NCBI GenBank assembly: GCA_018894495.1
Contig: JAHIOY010000119.1
Coordinates: 1-6,225 of the forward strand
DNA length: 6,225 nt
Source of the DNA: Patescibacteria group bacterium
GTDB taxonomy: Bacteria; Patescibacteriota; Minisyncoccia; Minisyncoccales; JAHIOY01
Direction of reading: 5' to 3'
The notes under the pieces are model-generated. The model did not search any database. It was not told where the DNA came from and saw nothing but the letters and a program-made list of their open reading frames with translations. The position numbers and the translations under genes are program-made. Positions within the stretch are counted from its first letter, which is position 1, and every line of letters starts with the position of its first letter. Below, piece by piece: positions 5,182 through 6,225 of this stretch.

Positions 5182-5233
5182 TTGGCAACGTCAAACCTCG
5201 CCAACGGCAACTGGCAACGTCAAACATTGCCAA
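5182..5233. repeat. Tandem pair of imperfect hairpins sharing TGGCAACGTCAAAC
   Basis: TGGCAACGTCAAAC occurs at 5183-5196 and again at 5212-5225, 29 bases apart. Each copy starts an imperfect stem around the loop TCAAA: GGCAACG with CCTCGCC (two mismatches) in the first, and GGCAACG with CATTGCC (one mismatch) in the second. Loop size and TC start match the hairpins elsewhere in the window. The pair lies between the hicA stop and argF. No T-run follows, so termination is not supported. Confidence 0.6.
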
Positions 5234-5304
5234 TCTCCCAATTGATTGTTAGATGGCCCAAAATTTCGCGAATGTTTCGGACCAATAATTGATTTCTACT
5301 TTAT

Positions 5305-6213
5305 ATGAAACATTTATTGTCGGATTTTGATTTTAATAAAGAGGAGGTTTTGGAAATTTTAAATCTGGCTCGGGAAATCAAAAAAAAGCCGGAGAAGTTT
5401 TTTGGCGCCTTGAAAAATAAAACCTTAGTCATGCTTTTTAAAAAGACCTCTACCCGAACTCGGCTTTCTTTTGAGGCGGCAATGACCCAATTGGGCGGAC
5501 ACGCCATTTATTGGGAGTCAAGGACAAGCCAAATTATAAAAGGCGAGCTGCTTTCTGATATTGGAAAAGTAGTAAGCCGGTACTGCCAGGCAATAATGGC
5601 AAGAATGTATCGCCAGTTGGAATTGGAAGAACTCGCTGATTCATCTAACGTGCCGGTGGTGAACGGATTAACCGATGTTTTTCATCCCTGCCAGAGTTTG
5701 GGCGACCTTTTGACCGTCAAAGAGAACTTGGGGAAATTGAAAGGAACCGTCGCTTTTTTGGGCGACTGCGGCTTTAATATGGGGCATTCAACGCTCATAA
5801 CTTTTTCCAAAATCGGAATGGATGTTAACTTGGTCTGTCCAAAAAAGAAAAAATATCAACCGAATCCCGAAATTTTAAAAAGGGCGGAAAAAGAAGCAGA
5901 GGGAAAAATAAAAATAATTCATAATCCGGTTGAGGGAATAAAAAATGCCGATGTGGTGATGACCGACACTTGGGTAAGTATGGGCCAGGAAAAAGAGTCA
6001 AAACCGAGAATTAAAGACCTCCGTCCATATCGGGTCAATTCCGAACTAATGAGAAAAGCCAATAAAGGAGCGATTTTTATGCATTGTTTGCCTGCTTATC
6101 GCGGCTTTGAAATGACAAAAGAAGTTATTGACGGGCCCCAGTCAGTCGTCTTTGACCAGGCGGAAAACCGCCTCCACATCCAAAAAGCGATATTGCTGAA
6201 ATTAATAAAATAA
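5305..6213 (+). CDS. argF: Ornithine carbamoyltransferase
   Basis: ArgF transfers the carbamoyl group from carbamoyl phosphate to ornithine, giving citrulline for arginine synthesis; it acts as a cytoplasmic trimer or multiple of it. The 302 residues are slightly short of the usual 305-335. The N-terminal carbamoyl-phosphate domain has STRTR (49-53) and FHPCQ (126-130). The C-terminal ornithine domain has DTWVSMG (221-227), the SMG-type ornithine loop, and HCLPAYRG (260-267) with the Cys that contacts ornithine. The SMG loop and HCLP argue against aspartate carbamoyltransferase. The segment GDCGFNMGHS (153-162) departs from the common GDGNNVAHS form, so another amino-acid carbamoyltransferase cannot be fully excluded. 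The start gives the normal MKHLLS-type N-terminus, but no Shine-Dalgarno or clear promoter is visible in 5234-5304; that stretch holds only an 8-bp palindrome TTCGCGAA. The gene is linked in function to carA and carB upstream. Confidence 0.93.
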   Translation: MKHLLSDFDFNKEEVLEILNLAREIKKKPEKFFGALKNKTLVMLFKKTSTRTRLSFEAAMTQLGGHAIYWESRTSQIIKGELLSDIGKVVSRYCQAIMARMYRQLELEELADSSNVPVVNGLTDVFHPCQSLGDLLTVKENLGKLKGTVAFLGDCGFNMGHSTLITFSKIGMDVNLVCPKKKKYQPNPEILKRAEKEAEGKIKIIHNPVEGIKNADVVMTDTWVSMGQEKESKPRIKDLRPYRVNSELMRKANKGAIFMHCLPAYRGFEMTKEVIDGPQSVVFDQAENRLHIQKAILLKLIK

Positions 6214-6218
6214 AAACT

Positions 6219-6225
6219 ATGTCAA
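6219..6225 (+). other. Possible start of a next gene, cut by the window edge
   Basis: An ATG at 6219 follows the argF stop by five bases, with only two codons visible. The close spacing would suit a further gene in an argF operon, but nothing confirms that it is translated. Confidence 0.2.

Noticed and set aside
5243..5304. Promoter or ARG-box operator before argF
   Set aside because: TTGATT and AATAAT sequences occur but not at suitable spacing, and no palindromic ARG-box consensus is visible.
5301..5507. Minus-strand open frame over the argF 5' end
   Set aside because: It is a shadow of the conserved argF coding sequence.

Overview
The window reads as a piece of an AT-rich bacterial chromosome using the standard code. 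It carries the carbamoyl-phosphate and citrulline branch of arginine/pyrimidine metabolism, split by a small accessory island. Three things point, as inference, to a streamlined candidate-phyla-type (Patescibacteria/CPR-like) genome: almost no Shine-Dalgarno sequences, AT-rich intergenic DNA full of small palindromes, and small toxin-antitoxin genes together with a relic of a diversity-generating-retroelement (DGR) target protein. No single marker fixes the taxon.

Layout. 1-333 is the 3' end of carA (glutaminase subunit of carbamoyl-phosphate synthetase). 330-446 is a cluster of palindromes: three exact-length tandem 26-bp units plus a fourth hairpin. 447-507 is a run of 7-bp ATTGAAA-like repeats ending three bases before carB. 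511-3726 is complete carB with all domains. 3725-3771 holds a weak terminator and a good sigma70-type promoter, superimposed. 3806-4030 is a GC-rich, start-less open frame that looks like a truncated FISUMP/C-type-lectin-like DGR variable-region protein. 4022-5171 is a toxin-antitoxin island: a small VapB-like antitoxin gene, a truncated PIN toxin gene with a lost catalytic Asp, then hicB-hicA, which look intact. The two modules are each preceded by a near-identical promoter. 5182-5233 is a pair of imperfect hairpins, and 5305-6213 is argF (ornithine carbamoyltransferase).

Function. CarA releases ammonia from glutamine and CarB uses it with bicarbonate and two ATP to make carbamoyl phosphate. 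ArgF transfers the carbamoyl group to ornithine to give citrulline. These genes share one strand, so they may once have been adjacent; the 1.6 kb between carB and argF is accessory DNA. No reverse transcriptase, template repeat, transposase, tRNA or CRISPR array is visible. The most unusual signals are the DGR-target relic, the covarying 26-bp palindromes, and the repeated architecture of boundary motif, palindrome and promoter in front of both toxin-antitoxin modules.
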